Notes under the pieces: generated by a model
What the model was told of the DNA's origin: nothing
Database searches by the model: none
The model's input: the letters and a program-made list of their open reading frames with translations, nothing else
Position numbers and translations under genes: made by a program
In this document: positions 15,268 through 33,800 of the stretch, one piece after another
Layout of the letters: each line of letters opens with the position of its first letter
Numbering within the stretch: the first letter of the stretch is position 1
Origin: Oryza sativa Japonica Group
Lineage: Eukaryota > Streptophyta > Magnoliopsida > Poales > Poaceae
Length of the DNA: 64,000 bases
Assembly: GCF_034140825.1 (NCBI RefSeq)
Contig: NC_089043.1
Coordinates: 22,902,001-22,966,000 of the forward strand
Direction: 5' to 3'

Positions 15268-17441
15268 ATGGCGTCCTCGTCGTCGCTTCTTGTTCGTGGG
15301 AGAGCGTTCGCGCTGGTTGTGGCTGTAGCTCTGGTGGCTGCTCCTCGCCGGATTAATGGCGGCGCCGCCGGGCCGGCGGCGAGGACGAACGACCCCAACT
15401 GGCACGTCTTCAGCGTCAGCTCGCTGCTGCCGAGCTCGGCCTGCACTGCATCGAAAGGTAGTGTCAGTTTTGCAGCCTGTCTCCTTTCGCAACTGTATCT
15501 GAAACTGAAGCAGTTACTGCGGAAAAATAATGTAACCTGGTCGGCCATTAACCATCTCGATCGAACTTGCTTTATATAAATCTCGTCCATTTGATCAAAC
15601 TGAGGAATTGAAAAACCCAATAAGAAATCTGTTAGGCCAATTTGGAGTATGGTTAGTCTGTATCCTGCAAACAAGTATTGTGACTGAAGTAGCATCTGCA
15701 TTATTCTGAAATTTTAGTACCACTGAAACTCAGCTACCGTGATAGCATATGCAGCATATATCGAATTTATAAGATATTCTAAGGGAAACATAATATGTTT
15801 TACAGTAGTATTGATCAGAATTACATCAGGTAATCTGTTGCTGATTGATGCGAGTAAACTTTTGGCATGCTGATGACTGATCACTACACAAAATTTTCAG
15901 TGCAGTAAAAAGCTTTGGGGCGGTTCAGATTAAAGCCATTTTTAACCATACCATTTTTTTTAAGTTGTCAAAAAATATATACGTTTAGTTTATTGCCAAA
16001 TATGATAAATAAATAAATAATCCTACTAAAATTTTAGCAATACTACCATCTTACCATCTTGCCAAAATTTGGTAAGATTTATTTTAGCTACAATCTGAAC
16101 ATTCCCTTTCTTTGCTTCGAGTTGCATTTGCACAAATTGCATTTCTCATTTTCCCATTCTGTTTTTCTTGCAGCGGCGTCCAACTCGTCGGCTCTCGGCG
16201 TCGTGCACCGGCACGGGCCGTGCTCGCCGGTGCAGGCTCGTCCTCGCGGCGGCGGCGGCGCTGTCACCCACGCCGAGATCCTGGAACGCGACCAGGCCAG
16301 GGTCGACTCCATCCACCGCAAGGTCGCCGGCGCCGGGGGCGCGCCGTCGGTGGTCGACCCGGCACGCGCCTCGGAGCAGGGCGTGTCGCTGCCGGCGCAG
16401 AGGGGCATCTCCCTCGGCACCGGCAACTACGTCGTGTCCGTCGGGCTCGGGACGCCGGCGAAGCAGTACGCCGTGATCTTCGACACCGGCAGCGACCTGT
16501 CGTGGGTGCAGTGCAAGCCCTGCGCCGACTGCTACGAGCAGCAGGACCCGCTGTTCGACCCGTCGCTGTCGTCGACGTACGCCGCCGTGGCGTGCGGCGC
16601 GCCGGAGTGCCAGGAGCTCGACGCGTCGGGCTGCTCGTCGGACAGCAGGTGCCGGTACGAGGTCCAGTACGGCGACCAGTCGCAGACCGACGGCAACCTC
16701 GTGCGCGACACGCTGACGCTCTCGGCGTCGGACACGCTCCCGGGCTTCGTCTTCGGGTGCGGCGACCAGAACGCCGGGCTGTTCGGCCAGGTCGACGGGC
16801 TGTTCGGCCTCGGCAGGGAGAAGGTGTCGCTGCCGTCGCAGGGCGCGCCGAGCTACGGCCCCGGATTCACCTACTGCCTACCGTCGTCGTCGAGCGGCAG
16901 GGGCTACCTGTCCCTCGGCGGCGCCCCGCCGGCGAACGCGCAGTTCACGGCGCTGGCCGACGGCGCGACGCCGTCGTTCTACTACATCGACCTCGTCGGC
17001 ATCAAGGTCGGCGGCCGCGCGATCAGGATCCCGGCGACGGCGTTCGCGGCGGCCGGCGGCACGGTGATCGACTCCGGCACGGTGATCACCCGCCTCCCGC
17101 CGCGCGCGTACGCGCCGCTCCGCGCGGCGTTCGCGCGCTCCATGGCGCAGTACAAGAAGGCGCCCGCGCTGTCCATCCTCGACACGTGCTACGACTTCAC
17201 CGGCCACCGGACGGCGCAGATACCCACGGTGGAGCTGGCGTTCGCCGGCGGCGCCACCGTCAGCCTCGACTTCACCGGCGTGCTCTACGTCTCCAAGGTG
17301 TCGCAGGCGTGCCTGGCGTTCGCGCCCAACGCCGACGACTCGTCCATCGCCATCCTCGGGAACACGCAGCAGAAGACGTTCGCCGTCGCGTACGACGTTG
17401 CCAACCAGAGGATCGGCTTCGGCGCCAAGGGATGCAGCTGA
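15268..17441 (+). CDS. Nepenthesin-type aspartic protease, array copy 2
   Basis: Exons 15268-15457 and 16174-17441 encode the same 485-residue protein as the gene at 3809-5982, with DTGS and DSGT catalytic motifs intact. No difference from copy 1 was noticed in exons, intron or promoter, so expression is expected to be additive rather than divergent. Confidence 0.93.
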
Positions 17442-17887
17442 TTACAATCCGAGATGATGAATCAATCGATCATTTTGTTTTGTTACAGTGACATATATAT
17501 GGGGAAAAAATAGTGAAAAAAAACTGCAATAAATAAGCATCATCGATAGTGACATGGAAGAAGTTGAAAACCGTTAAAAATATTTTTGATGCAAACCAGT
17601 TCGGGCTAGTAACAGTATTACAGTGTGCCTGATAGTAGCACATTTCAGGCTTTATTTAATTATTTTTTTATCACTCTCTGGACACTGAACAGTGAACACT
17701 ATACTACCACAAGAGGCAGCAGCTCACACAGTGAAAACCGAAAAGATGTTACGGTGGTTTATGGTACGAGTGTAAGTGGCGTGAAATCCACTTGTAGGCT
17801 AAAATAAACCGCAAATCCACTTATAAATTAAAATAAGTGGGTTCGCGGCTCACCGACCAACACCCATAGTCTACCCACTTACACCGT

Positions 17888-18226
17888 CTATGGCACGCCA
17901 TGGTGATTGATGGCGTCGGTGGCGGTGTCAACGCGGCCGGTGCCGGCGGCGGCAGCGGCGGTGTCGCCTTGTTGGTGGCGGCGCTGTGTGGCGACGGGGA
18001 CGGCGGTGCCGGGGATGGTGGGGGCGTCGGTGCCGCAGCCGCCGTGGGGGACGTCGGAGACGGGGAGGTGGCCGCGGGCGCCGTAGGCGCGCAGCTTGTA
18101 GTCCTCCAGGCCGTCGTCCTTCTTGTACTGCACGTACGGGCTGGTGTCCATCGGCAGCTGCACCGTGTCGCCGGCGTCCGGCTTCCTCTGCTGCTGCTGC
18201 TGCTGGGTCTCCTTGGTTGCCTCCAT
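17888..18226 (-). CDS. LEA_6 / PvLEA18-type protein, array copy 2
   Basis: The identical 112-residue frame to the gene at 6429-6767, with the SPYVQYKK, LEDYK, YGARGH and APTIPG motifs. The G-box is retained at 18501-18506. Confidence 0.8.
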   Translation of the reverse strand: MEATKETQQQQQQRKPDAGDTVQLPMDTSPYVQYKKDDGLEDYKLRAYGARGHLPVSDVPHGGCGTDAPTIPGTAVPVATQRRHQQGDTAAAAAGTGRVDTATDAINHHGVP

Positions 18227-19406
18227 TGCAAGTCCTCCGCTTGATCTGCAGCAAGAGTGCAGCCTTGTTTCTCTGAATGTGTACTTGACCTGGTAGTATC
18301 CAACACTGTTTATAATGGATGTTGCTTTTGGCCTACTACTAGTAGAATCCAAGACTAGTTTTATGTGTGTGGATAGAGCTAGGGATTCGGGTTTCATGGC
18401 CACCTCGCCATGGCAGTGCACCAGGTGTCAAGCAGAGGAAGTACTCACGACGGGCAATCGACACGTACCTCTAACCTCTGCCTCCGATCCGATACAGATG
18501 CACGTGAGCTCAGCCAGCAGATCAGCCGACACGTACCTCACGATGTCCTCACAACGCAAAAACGCATATGTGCTCCATCTCTCAACCGGCGGATCAGTTC
18601 GTCAGTTGGGTTTGTGCTAGAGCGGAGGGGCAGAAATTACTGGTCCACTACTACTAAGTAGTACTCGAGGTCGACCAAAGATGATTGAAACAACGAAAAG
18701 ATGATTGAAACGGAAACAGAAAGCTCTCGAGGTCGACCAAAGATGATTGAAACAACGAAATTCCCTGCAGATGGTTAATTGATCAAAGCAAGAAGACATT
18801 CGAGGCATTCTATCTTGCAGGCATCAACAGTGAACAAACATTCCATCACTCATTCAAACTAAATAGCCTTGTACTAACAAATTGAAGTTCAAGAATACTG
18901 CAGGCTAAAAATGGTCCATCATTCCATCAATTTGCAGCAACCAGGCATACTAAGCTTACCATCCACTATCTAGCCATACAATAACAGATGGAAGAAGTTC
19001 CAGCATACTGCGGGCAAACAATGGTCCATCATTCCATCAATTTGCAGCAACCAGGCTTATTAGGAAGAAGTTCCAGAATACTGGTCGGGCTGCTCACAAC
19101 AGCTACTTGGAATACTCAAGTTCAAGATGGAAATTGGCACACTCCAAGGGATTCAGCCAACATAATTTGATAAAAAAAGACGTTATAAGTATGAATAAGA
19201 AGCTGGCATATACTTCGGCTAGTAGCATTGCAACGCAAACAGTATGACAAGGTACCACGCATTGTTTAAGAGCTAAGACAAAGACAAAACTGATGCATCC
19301 AACGTACCAAAAAGAAAGCGAACAGCAGCAGTCAGATAGCTATGAGAAGAGAACTAGGAGAGGGATAACTAGAAGGGACAGAATGGCATCCATGGGTCCA
19401 TGACGT

Positions 19407-23449
<4,043 letters not shown>

Positions 23450-25843
23450 GCCGGCGAGGCCGCAGCGCGTGTTGACTAGTCGTTGCGGGTGGGCCAGGCC
23501 GGACCGGCAGTGAGATTTTGCGCGTGATTAGGTGTAGTGGGCGTATAGAAGGCCATAAAATTCTGAAGAAAATGAGGCCCATAAAGCCCATGAAGACAAG
23601 CGAGGGTCCAGTGGCCCGTAAAGCCCATGAAAACAAACTAGGATCAAGTCGCCAATGAAGTCTATGAAAACAAGCTATGAAGCGCATTCAAGACAGTAGA
23701 GGGTCCAGTCGCCGGCGAAGCCCATGGAAAGAAAGGGAGGGTCAAGAGGAGAGATTTGATAATTTAACCCTTTTCAAAATGGGTTTCGATTATTAGATTC
23801 TAAACCACTTTAATCCACTCAGATAGTCCCACGTGAAGTTGGAGATGGATATTTGCAAATAAACCCCTTCTACTATTATAGGCATGTTCAGATTGTAGCC
23901 AAAATAAACCTTACCAAGTTTTGGCAATACCAAAATTTTAACAAGATGGCAATATTGCCAACATTTTGGCAGGATTTCTTATGTATTGACCAAATTTGGT
24001 AACAAACTAAACGTATATATTTTTTGGCAACTTTGACAAAAAAAATGGTATGGTTGAAAATGGCATCAAAATGAACAGGCCCTATGTGTTCAAGAGTATT
24101 AGTTGGATACTTCCGGCCTCATCGGTTACTCATATTTTCTAATAAGCCATTTTGGTTCATTAGATAATAAAAAACTAATTTATTGGTAAAACTTTTTATA
24201 CATGTGTTCTTAACGATTTAAAAGTCGATGCTGAAAAAAAAACTATGTTGAAAAAAATCTTTAAATCAACTTCAAAATTAAGTTTAAAAATTCAAATTTT
24301 ATCTTTTGCTTTGGCTTATTAAGGCAACCGATGGGGCTCTTCTTCTTTCTGTACAGAAAACAATATAGTTCATTAGCACATGATTAAATATTAGTAAAAG
24401 AATAAAAATAGATTAATATGATTTTAAAAATTCAACTTTTCTATAGTAAATTTTTTTAAGAAAAACACAATGTTTAGTTGTTGAAGAAATATGCATGAAA
24501 AACAAGGGAGTAAAAAGTGGAAAAGTGGTGTTTCTACCCTTCAACCAGATGCAGCCATGCAGGTCATCTGCAATATTGTACATGCAATATTGCTCACTGA
24601 CATGTGAACCCCATAGCCTCTCGGGCTCACATGTAAGTGAGCAGTACTGCTCAATTGTCCTTCAACCATCCTGTGGTCAGCACCACAAATGGACGGAACG
24701 AGAGATCGTGCGGTTGCACATGATTTAACGCCTTAATTAACTACTCCAAGATATTAACCGCACTAATGTCCTGCACCTGTGTTTGACTCGAGAGGGTAAT
24801 TAGCGTGGACGTCACTAATGATGGTCGTCGTCTACTCGTCTTTCGTACTCAGTGCGATCGATGAAGTGACAGTAAATGTTAGCTAGCCATGCACTTTGTA
24901 CAGTTTCTTCGCCCATTTCTGCACGCGGCTGACTGACCAGATGCAATGCACTTGTACACGTTTGGTAGGCCGTCTTCGATCCATTCCCGGTTAATCAAAT
25001 GATATATGTAATTATGTATATCTTCTCTTGTATATATGCAGCATGCTAGTATAATGTTAGGTACAGTTCTTTTGGGTTATTTTTTTTATCTCGATTTTGT
25101 CATGGCAACTACGAGCAAACGCTGCTTTTCCTGCTTGTCCTACGAGCCTGAACAAACGGCAGGATGTTGCACAAAGTGACAGTCCTTGTTAGGTTTCTGC
25201 TCTTCTGCACTGCACTATCCATTTGCAAATATTTTGCATGGAAGCTAGCAGAAAATGCTATGTGTTGTTCATGAGTCTAATCAAAGTTAATTAATCAAAT
25301 CTGATGCTGTCTAAGGAGCATATTGGAATGCATCAATCATATGAGTGTGTGTAACTTATTGGTGCCCTTTGTGTGCCAATGTCTCATCCTCTGTCATGTT
25401 CTCAATGTATCAACGCTGTAACTTCTCAAGAATCAATGTTTATGTACTACTACTACAACTACATAGTTTAACTAACTCCTAACCAGGGCTAAACTGAACC
25501 AACTAAACAATTACGGAGTATTACTGAACAACAAGAACAGCGCTTAATTAGCAATGCGCGTTTCGTTTCATCTCACGCAGCAATGACACACGCTTGCAAC
25601 GCACCAGCTGTGTTTGTGATCACTTTGTCAGTGCATCAGCAAATCGAGCACTGCATGCATACGCATTTCCTGCTTTCTGGCGTGGTGGAGGCAGGAAAGC
25701 AACCTCCAACATATCAGCATTCACCACCCAATATATTACACAATTTGTGACACAGGTCGGTCTCTCTGCCTGCCTTTCGGAACGGGAAGAGGTGTCATTT
25801 TCCTATGCCCATTTCGATCGTAGCCAAATTGATCTAGATTTGA

Positions 25844-25895
<52 letters not shown>

Positions 25896-26728
25896 ACGTA
25901 ATCCTTCTGTTTTAAAATATAAGCATTTCGCATTCAGGTTCCAATGGGCAAGAATTCAAGCATTCTAATCAATCAGGTGCTTATACGGTGAATCCAGACA
26001 ATTCGAAATTTGACCGGAATTCTTTTTTCTTATCCTTTATCTTTGCTAAACATCATAGGAACATTTACATTTAGAGCGATGCTGGGGATCCACTTAATTT
26101 AAGTGGCTCCGACTTGACGTACGACTGATCTAAACGGCAATTTACGCTCAGTCTGTGTTTAGTTCCACACTAAAATTAGAAGTTTAAAAAAATAGGAATG
26201 ATGTGATGGAAAAGTTGAAAATTTGCGTACGTAGGAAAGTTCGATGTGATAAAAAAATTAGAAGTTTGAAAAAAAAGTTGAAATCTAAACAGGGCCTCCG
26301 TAGTGCGCGTGTTCGTGCTCGTGCAATCAAGTTGGATCGAGTTGGGAGTTGGAGTTGACAGTTCGTCACTAGCTCGATCGCTAGTCGTCGCCGTGTGTGT
26401 AATGCCATGGTGCTCCTTGATCGGACGCCGGCTAGTAGCTAGCCAGCAGCGTGTGTGGCGAACAACCTAATCTTTTTCCTTCGCACGGGCGGCCGGCTGA
26501 CGGCGACGAGCCGCCGACGACGAGGAGGACGACTTTGACGCCCGCGTGTGGTGTGGACCAGGGCACCAACAGCAGTGGTGGTTTATGCGTTGCCAACTAC
26601 TGACGAGATGCTATATAAGCAGCAGCAATGGCCATCGCTTCAGCTGCACGGACAAATTAAGCGAGGGAGTGAGAGCTAGCTAACTCAGGCTCAGCCAACT
26701 GATCGCGAGCTGTGACGAGGTGATCACC

Positions 26729-28902
26729 ATGGCGTCCTCGTCGTCGCTTCTTGTTCGTGGGAGAGCGTTCGCGCTGGTTGTGGCTGTAGCTCTGGTGGCT
26801 GCTCCTCGCCGGATTAATGGCGGCGCCGCCGGGCCGGCGGCGAGGACGAACGACCCCAACTGGCACGTCTTCAGCGTCAGCTCGCTGCTGCCGAGCTCGG
26901 CCTGCACTGCATCGAAAGGTAGTGTCAGTTTTGCAGCCTGTCTCCTTTCGCAACTGTATCTGAAACTGAAGCAGTTACTGCGGAAAAATAATGTAACCTG
27001 GTCGGCCATTAACCATCTCGATCGAACTTGCTTTATATAAATCTCGTCCATTTGATCAAACTGAGGAATTGAAAAACCCAATAAGAAATCTGTTAGGCCA
27101 ATTTGGAGTATGGTTAGTCTGTATCCTGCAAACAAGTATTGTGACTGAAGTAGCATCTGCATTATTCTGAAATTTTAGTACCACTGAAACTCAGCTACCG
27201 TGATAGCATATGCAGCATATATCGAATTTATAAGATATTCTAAGGGAAACATAATATGTTTTACAGTAGTATTGATCAGAATTACATCAGGTAATCTGTT
27301 GCTGATTGATGCGAGTAAACTTTTGGCATGCTGATGACTGATCACTACACAAAATTTTCAGTGCAGTAAAAAGCTTTGGGGCGGTTCAGATTAAAGCCAT
27401 TTTTAACCATACCATTTTTTTTAAGTTGTCAAAAAATATATACGTTTAGTTTATTGCCAAATATGATAAATAAATAAATAATCCTACTAAAATTTTAGCA
27501 ATACTACCATCTTACCATCTTGCCAAAATTTGGTAAGATTTATTTTAGCTACAATCTGAACATTCCCTTTCTTTGCTTCGAGTTGCATTTGCACAAATTG
27601 CATTTCTCATTTTCCCATTCTGTTTTTCTTGCAGCGGCGTCCAACTCGTCGGCTCTCGGCGTCGTGCACCGGCACGGGCCGTGCTCGCCGGTGCAGGCTC
27701 GTCCTCGCGGCGGCGGCGGCGCTGTCACCCACGCCGAGATCCTGGAACGCGACCAGGCCAGGGTCGACTCCATCCACCGCAAGGTCGCCGGCGCCGGGGG
27801 CGCGCCGTCGGTGGTCGACCCGGCACGCGCCTCGGAGCAGGGCGTGTCGCTGCCGGCGCAGAGGGGCATCTCCCTCGGCACCGGCAACTACGTCGTGTCC
27901 GTCGGGCTCGGGACGCCGGCGAAGCAGTACGCCGTGATCTTCGACACCGGCAGCGACCTGTCGTGGGTGCAGTGCAAGCCCTGCGCCGACTGCTACGAGC
28001 AGCAGGACCCGCTGTTCGACCCGTCGCTGTCGTCGACGTACGCCGCCGTGGCGTGCGGCGCGCCGGAGTGCCAGGAGCTCGACGCGTCGGGCTGCTCGTC
28101 GGACAGCAGGTGCCGGTACGAGGTCCAGTACGGCGACCAGTCGCAGACCGACGGCAACCTCGTGCGCGACACGCTGACGCTCTCGGCGTCGGACACGCTC
28201 CCGGGCTTCGTCTTCGGGTGCGGCGACCAGAACGCCGGGCTGTTCGGCCAGGTCGACGGGCTGTTCGGCCTCGGCAGGGAGAAGGTGTCGCTGCCGTCGC
28301 AGGGCGCGCCGAGCTACGGCCCCGGATTCACCTACTGCCTACCGTCGTCGTCGAGCGGCAGGGGCTACCTGTCCCTCGGCGGCGCCCCGCCGGCGAACGC
28401 GCAGTTCACGGCGCTGGCCGACGGCGCGACGCCGTCGTTCTACTACATCGACCTCGTCGGCATCAAGGTCGGCGGCCGCGCGATCAGGATCCCGGCGACG
28501 GCGTTCGCGGCGGCCGGCGGCACGGTGATCGACTCCGGCACGGTGATCACCCGCCTCCCGCCGCGCGCGTACGCGCCGCTCCGCGCGGCGTTCGCGCGCT
28601 CCATGGCGCAGTACAAGAAGGCGCCCGCGCTGTCCATCCTCGACACGTGCTACGACTTCACCGGCCACCGGACGGCGCAGATACCCACGGTGGAGCTGGC
28701 GTTCGCCGGCGGCGCCACCGTCAGCCTCGACTTCACCGGCGTGCTCTACGTCTCCAAGGTGTCGCAGGCGTGCCTGGCGTTCGCGCCCAACGCCGACGAC
28801 TCGTCCATCGCCATCCTCGGGAACACGCAGCAGAAGACGTTCGCCGTCGCGTACGACGTTGCCAACCAGAGGATCGGCTTCGGCGCCAAGGGATGCAGCT
28901 GA
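26729..28902 (+). CDS. Nepenthesin-type aspartic protease, array copy 3
   Basis: Exons 26729-26918 and 27635-28902 encode the same 485-residue protein as copies 1 and 2. The only change noticed in its upstream spacer is one extra TA in the microsatellite about 0.85 kb before the ATG. Confidence 0.93.
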
Positions 28903-29348
28903 TTACAATCCGAGATGATGAATCAATCGATCATTTTGTTTTGTTACAGTGACATATATATGGGGAAAAAATAGTGAAAAAAAACTGCAATAAATAAGCA
29001 TCATCGATAGTGACATGGAAGAAGTTGAAAACCGTTAAAAATATTTTTGATGCAAACCAGTTCGGGCTAGTAACAGTATTACAGTGTGCCTGATAGTAGC
29101 ACATTTCAGGCTTTATTTAATTATTTTTTTATCACTCTCTGGACACTGAACAGTGAACACTATACTACCACAAGAGGCAGCAGCTCACACAGTGAAAACC
29201 GAAAAGATGTTACGGTGGTTTATGGTACGAGTGTAAGTGGCGTGAAATCCACTTGTAGGCTAAAATAAACCGCAAATCCACTTATAAATTAAAATAAGTG
29301 GGTTCGCGGCTCACCGACCAACACCCATAGTCTACCCACTTACACCGT

Positions 29349-29687
29349 CTATGGCACGCCATGGTGATTGATGGCGTCGGTGGCGGTGTCAACGCGGCCG
29401 GTGCCGGCGGCGGCAGCGGCGGTGTCGCCTTGTTGGTGGCGGCGCTGTGTGGCGACGGGGACGGCGGTGCCGGGGATGGTGGGGGCGTCGGTGCCGCAGC
29501 CGCCGTGGGGGACGTCGGAGACGGGGAGGTGGCCGCGGGCGCCGTAGGCGCGCAGCTTGTAGTCCTCCAGGCCGTCGTCCTTCTTGTACTGCACGTACGG
29601 GCTGGTGTCCATCGGCAGCTGCACCGTGTCGCCGGCGTCCGGCTTCCTCTGCTGCTGCTGCTGCTGGGTCTCCTTGGTTGCCTCCAT
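29349..29687 (-). CDS. LEA_6 / PvLEA18-type protein, array copy 3
   Basis: The identical 112-residue frame to copies 1 and 2, with the same G-box upstream (29962-29967). Confidence 0.8.
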   Translation of the reverse strand: MEATKETQQQQQQRKPDAGDTVQLPMDTSPYVQYKKDDGLEDYKLRAYGARGHLPVSDVPHGGCGTDAPTIPGTAVPVATQRRHQQGDTAAAAAGTGRVDTATDAINHHGVP

Positions 29688-30867
29688 TGCAAGTCCTCCG
29701 CTTGATCTGCAGCAAGAGTGCAGCCTTGTTTCTCTGAATGTGTACTTGACCTGGTAGTATCCAACACTGTTTATAATGGATGTTGCTTTTGGCCTACTAC
29801 TAGTAGAATCCAAGACTAGTTTTATGTGTGTGGATAGAGCTAGGGATTCGGGTTTCATGGCCACCTCGCCATGGCAGTGCACCAGGTGTCAAGCAGAGGA
29901 AGTACTCACGACGGGCAATCGACACGTACCTCTAACCTCTGCCTCCGATCCGATACAGATGCACGTGAGCTCAGCCAGCAGATCAGCCGACACGTACCTC
30001 ACGATGTCCTCACAACGCAAAAACGCATATGTGCTCCATCTCTCAACCGGCGGATCAGTTCGTCAGTTGGGTTTGTGCTAGAGCGGAGGGGCAGAAATTA
30101 CTGGTCCACTACTACTAAGTAGTACTCGAGGTCGACCAAAGATGATTGAAACAACGAAAAGATGATTGAAACGGAAACAGAAAGCTCTCGAGGTCGACCA
30201 AAGATGATTGAAACAACGAAATTCCCTGCAGATGGTTAATTGATCAAAGCAAGAAGACATTCGAGGCATTCTATCTTGCAGGCATCAACAGTGAACAAAC
30301 ATTCCATCACTCATTCAAACTAAATAGCCTTGTACTAACAAATTGAAGTTCAAGAATACTGCAGGCTAAAAATGGTCCATCATTCCATCAATTTGCAGCA
30401 ACCAGGCATACTAAGCTTACCATCCACTATCTAGCCATACAATAACAGATGGAAGAAGTTCCAGCATACTGCGGGCAAACAATGGTCCATCATTCCATCA
30501 ATTTGCAGCAACCAGGCTTATTAGGAAGAAGTTCCAGAATACTGGTCGGGCTGCTCACAACAGCTACTTGGAATACTCAAGTTCAAGATGGAAATTGGCA
30601 CACTCCAAGGGATTCAGCCAACATAATTTGATAAAAAAAGACGTTATAAGTATGAATAAGAAGCTGGCATATACTTCGGCTAGTAGCATTGCAACGCAAA
30701 CAGTATGACAAGGTACCACGCATTGTTTAAGAGCTAAGACAAAGACAAAACTGATGCATCCAACGTACCAAAAAGAAAGCGAACAGCAGCAGTCAGATAG
30801 CTATGAGAAGAGAACTAGGAGAGGGATAACTAGAAGGGACAGAATGGCATCCATGGGTCCATGACGT

Positions 30868-33800
30868 TTAGTCGACCTCCTCCATCTTGCTCTCGCCGGC
30901 GTCGTCCTCCAGCGGCGGCATGTCGGCGTCAGCCTCGGCGGACTCGTCCTCGTCGATGCTCAGGCCGAGCTTGAGCATGCGGTGGATCCTGGTGCCGAAG
31001 GTGTTGGGGTCCTCCAAGCTGAAACCGGAGGTCAGCAGGGCAGTCTCGAAGAGCAGCATCACCAGGTCCTTCACGGACTTGTCATTCTTGTCCGCATCGG
31101 CACGCTTGCGGAGCTCGTCCATGATGGCATTCTCCGGGTTGATCTCCATGGTCTTCTTGCTAGACATGTAGCCGGCCATGCTGGAGTCCCTCAGAGCCTG
31201 GGCCTTCATGATCCTCTCCATGTTAGCAGTCCAGCCATACTCCCCAGTGACTAGACAGCAGGGAGAGTCCACCACACGGTCAGAGACAACAACCTTCTCC
31301 ACCTTGTCACCGAGCACCTCCTTGATCACCTTGCACAGACCCTCGAACTTCTCCTTGAGTTCCTCCTGCCGCTTCTTCTCGTCCTCACTCTCATCAAGCT
31401 TCAGACCTTCCTTGGTGGCAGAGACGAGCTTCTTGCCTTCAAACTCCTTAAGCTGACCAACAGCGTACTCATCAATGGCATCAACCATGTACAGGACCTC
31501 ATAACCCTTCTTCTTCAGCTTCTCGAGGAAGGGGGAGTTCTCAACAGCCTTCTTGCTCTCACCAGTGATGTAATAGATCTCACTCTGGCCCTCCTTCATC
31601 CGGGTTACGTAGTCCTTGAGGCTGGTCAACTCATCACCACTCTTGGTGGAGTGATACCTCAGGAGCTCAGCAATCTTGGTCCTGTTGGTGGAATCCTCAT
31701 GGATGCCAAGCTTGAGATTCTTGGAGAAAGCCTCGTAGAACTTGTTGTAGTCTTCCTTGTTCTCAGCGATCTCAAAGAAGAGCTCCACGCACTTCTTCAC
31801 AAGGTTCTTGCGGATCACCTTCAGGATCTTGTTCTGCTGGAGCATCTCACGTGAGATGTTGAGGGGAAGGTCTTCAGAATCAACAATGCCCTTGACAAAG
31901 CTGAGCCACTCTGGGATCAACTCCTCACAGTTGTCCATGATAAACACCCGGCGTACGTACAGCTTGATGTTGTTTTGCTTCTTCCTGGTGTCAAAGAGGT
32001 CAAATGGCGCTCTCTTTGGTACAAACAGGATGGCCTTGAATTCAAGCTGACCCTCCACAGAGAAGTGCTTGACAGCCAGATGTTCCTCCCAGTCGTTTGT
32101 CAAGCTCTTGTAGAAAGCAGCGTACTCTTCCTTGGTGATCTCCTCTGGCTTCCTCAACCAAATGGGTTTCTGCTTGTTCATCACGTTCCACTCGTGAGAG
32201 ACTTCCTTGATCTTCTTCTTTTTCTTCTCTTTCTCTTCCTTCTCCTCATCAACATCCTCAACCTTTCCCTCCTCAGCATCCTTCTTCTCTTCCTCGTCTT
32301 CATCATCAGAAATCTCCTTCTCAGTTGTCTTCTCAGTCCATAGGGAGATAGGGTAGCTGATGAACTCAGAATGCTTCTTCACCAGATCCTTGAGGCGACG
32401 CTCCTCAAGGTATTCCAGCTGCAAGCAAAAATTGCAGTTGTTTATTAAACAACAAACAGCAAGAGAACACAAGAGACAAGAAACAAAACAAACAATACAA
32501 GTATTTATTTCAACAAGGTGTTATGCTGCTATGCATTCTGATAAGAACATTGGGACAAACGATATACTCCCTCCGTTTCGAAATGTTTGACGCCGTTGAC
32601 TTTTTAGCACATGTTTGACCGTTCGTCTTATTCAAAAAAATTAAGTAATTATTAATTCTTTTCCTATCATTTGATTCATTGTTAAATATATTTTTGTGTA
32701 GGCATATAATTTTACATATCTCACAAAAGTTTTTGAATAAGACGAACGGTCAAACATGTGCTAAAAAAGTCAACGGTGTCAAACATTTCAAAACGAAGGG
32801 AGTATATAAATTGATTAGCAGAATACAACAACAAAGACAGACCATAACTATGTAACAATGTTAGCATACAAGGAAGTCATAACTACAGCACAAAAGAACA
32901 GAGACAAGCTGAAAAGCAGTAAATCTCAAAATTCATTTCATGTTAATGGAAAACAGTAAGATGTATACAACTAAATCTCAAAATTCATTTCATATTAATG
33001 GAAAACAGTAAGATGTATACAACAGCAAATATGCATTGTTACAACTAATACTATTGCTTCATTAAGTGATTACTACCGAGGAAACCCAGATCACTAGTTC
33101 AGAATTACAGTTTAGCGGCATTGTTAATTTTTAGTCAATATAACCAAGAGAGCAAGATACCACTATTCCAAAAACTGCTGTACACCCCTAATCTATACAG
33201 TTCATTTATTGTAGCATACAAGGAAGTCACAACTACAGCACAAAAGAACAGAAAGACAAGCTGAAAGCAGTAAATCTCAAAATTCATTTCATGTTAACGG
33301 AAAACAGTAAGATGTATACTACACCAAATATATATTGTTACAACTAATACTATTGTTTAATTAAGTGATTACTACCAAAGAAACCCATATCACTAGTTCA
33401 GAATTACGGTTTATCAGCAATGTTGATTTTCAGTAAATGTAACCAAGAGAACAAGATACCACTATTCCAAAAACTGCTGTACACCCCTAATCTATACAGT
33501 TCATTTATTGTACTACAAAATGAGCACCATGTCATCAAGACAACCTCTTATTAAAGTAGCAAGAATATTTCTTCAGAACATGCTAACAGTCAAGAAAGAT
33601 CATGTACACTGGTAGCATGCCAACTCAACCATACAGGCCCGAACTCATCCAATTGTCATATGTACAGAACATCTAAAGTTCTGACAAAAAAAACATCACA
33701 TGGACAGCAACATATATCACACAAGTAATAGGAATTCACAAGAGAAATGTGCTGAATCTTATACCTGATCATCCTTGAGGTAGAGGGTGATCTTAGTACC